Positions 31,399-31,574 of a stretch of 31,574 nt of DNA are shown here, in pieces. A program made the translations under genes and the position numbers. Position 1 is the stretch's first letter; every line of letters begins with the position of its first letter. The notes below the pieces were generated by a model. The model did no database searches. It was not told where the DNA came from and saw only the letters and a list, made by a program, of their open reading frames with translations. Source of the stretch: JAJFUG01 sp964473155 (GTDB lineage Bacteria; Gemmatimonadota; Glassbacteria; GWA2-58-10); assembly GCA_964473155.1 (NCBI GenBank), contig CAYYNT010000052.1:1-31574 (forward strand), written 5' to 3'.

Positions 31399-31574
31399 TA
31401 TCCTTGTGCAACTCTACTAATAATCAAGATACAAGTTATACCATTTTCACATTGAGGAACAACAATAATAGAAATAGAGCGTGTGTTTCTGCATGAAATC
31501 CCCCCCGCCCCCCATTGATAAAGCGACTGTATTAGGGGTCAAGCAAAAGATTTCTGGAATGGCCTTTCATATTT

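Overview
The window looks like a chromosomal stretch of an uncultivated, G+C-rich, Gram-negative-type bacterium. Most genes read as about 60% G+C by eye. Several proteins carry lipoprotein or Tat-type signals, and the mix of secreted carbohydrate-active enzymes (heparinase II/III-like, GHL10, DUF1080, six-hairpin glycosidase-like), a ceramidase-family protein, a NagX-type membrane acyltransferase and a TetR-controlled P-type ATPase is what one sees in FCB-group lineages (Glassbacteria, Latescibacteria, Zixibacteria and relatives). That placement is inference; no rRNA, tRNA or phylogenetic marker is present. No CRISPR array, tRNA, rRNA or complete insertion sequence was seen.

Layout. (1) 127-1624, minus strand: a compact three-gene operon with its own promoter and terminator. 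It encodes a small membrane protein, a response regulator whose output is a zinc ribbon, and a membrane protein with a zinc ribbon at each end. (2) 1673-7705, minus strand: an arsenic island of two transcription units. The proximal unit encodes an ArsR-ArsC fusion, ArsM and Acr3. The distal unit encodes a second ArsR, an ArsP-like permease, a CPKC mini-thioredoxin, a membrane-anchored CIPC thioredoxin and a CcdA-like thiol electron carrier. Both units have readable sigma70-type promoters. The genes cover arsenate reduction, methylation, arsenite efflux and probably efflux of organic arsenicals, plus a cross-membrane thiol relay. (3) 7847-9292, plus: PepD-type dipeptidase. (4) 9400-17024, plus: heparinase II/III-like enzyme, then (after a noncoding repeat element) GHL10, a glycosidase-like lipoprotein, a DUF1080 protein and a DinB-fold protein. 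(5) 17025-18840: repeats, then a secreted M28 peptidase and a terminator. (6) 19000-22834: a less G+C-rich island with a P-type cation ATPase and a His/Asp-rich membrane protein (minus), divergent from a TetR regulator (plus). (7) 23186-24295, plus: NagX-like acyltransferase. (8) 24387-26444, minus: a 685-residue coiled-coil protein I cannot assign. (9) 26445-27827: a 41-residue zinc-ribbon gene with a good promoter, then repeats and gene debris. (10) 27828-31321, minus: ceramidase-family protein and a glycosidase-like lipoprotein, co-transcribed.

Noncoding structure is unusually rich. A dispersed repeat with a perfect 10-bp hairpin occurs at 11899-12097 and inverted at 27122-27278, with a third copy cut by the left edge. 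A 425-bp segment (11685-12109) is bounded by inverted CTGTCCCAA ends. Two small double-hairpin elements of the same architecture lie at 17325 and 27294. A short decayed copy of the 3' end of the 29204-31321 gene lies just past the ceramidase gene. Most novel candidates: the zinc-ribbon response-regulator operon, the redox-coupled arsenical efflux operon, the ATPase/His-rich/TetR island, the orphan coiled-coil protein and the repeat families.
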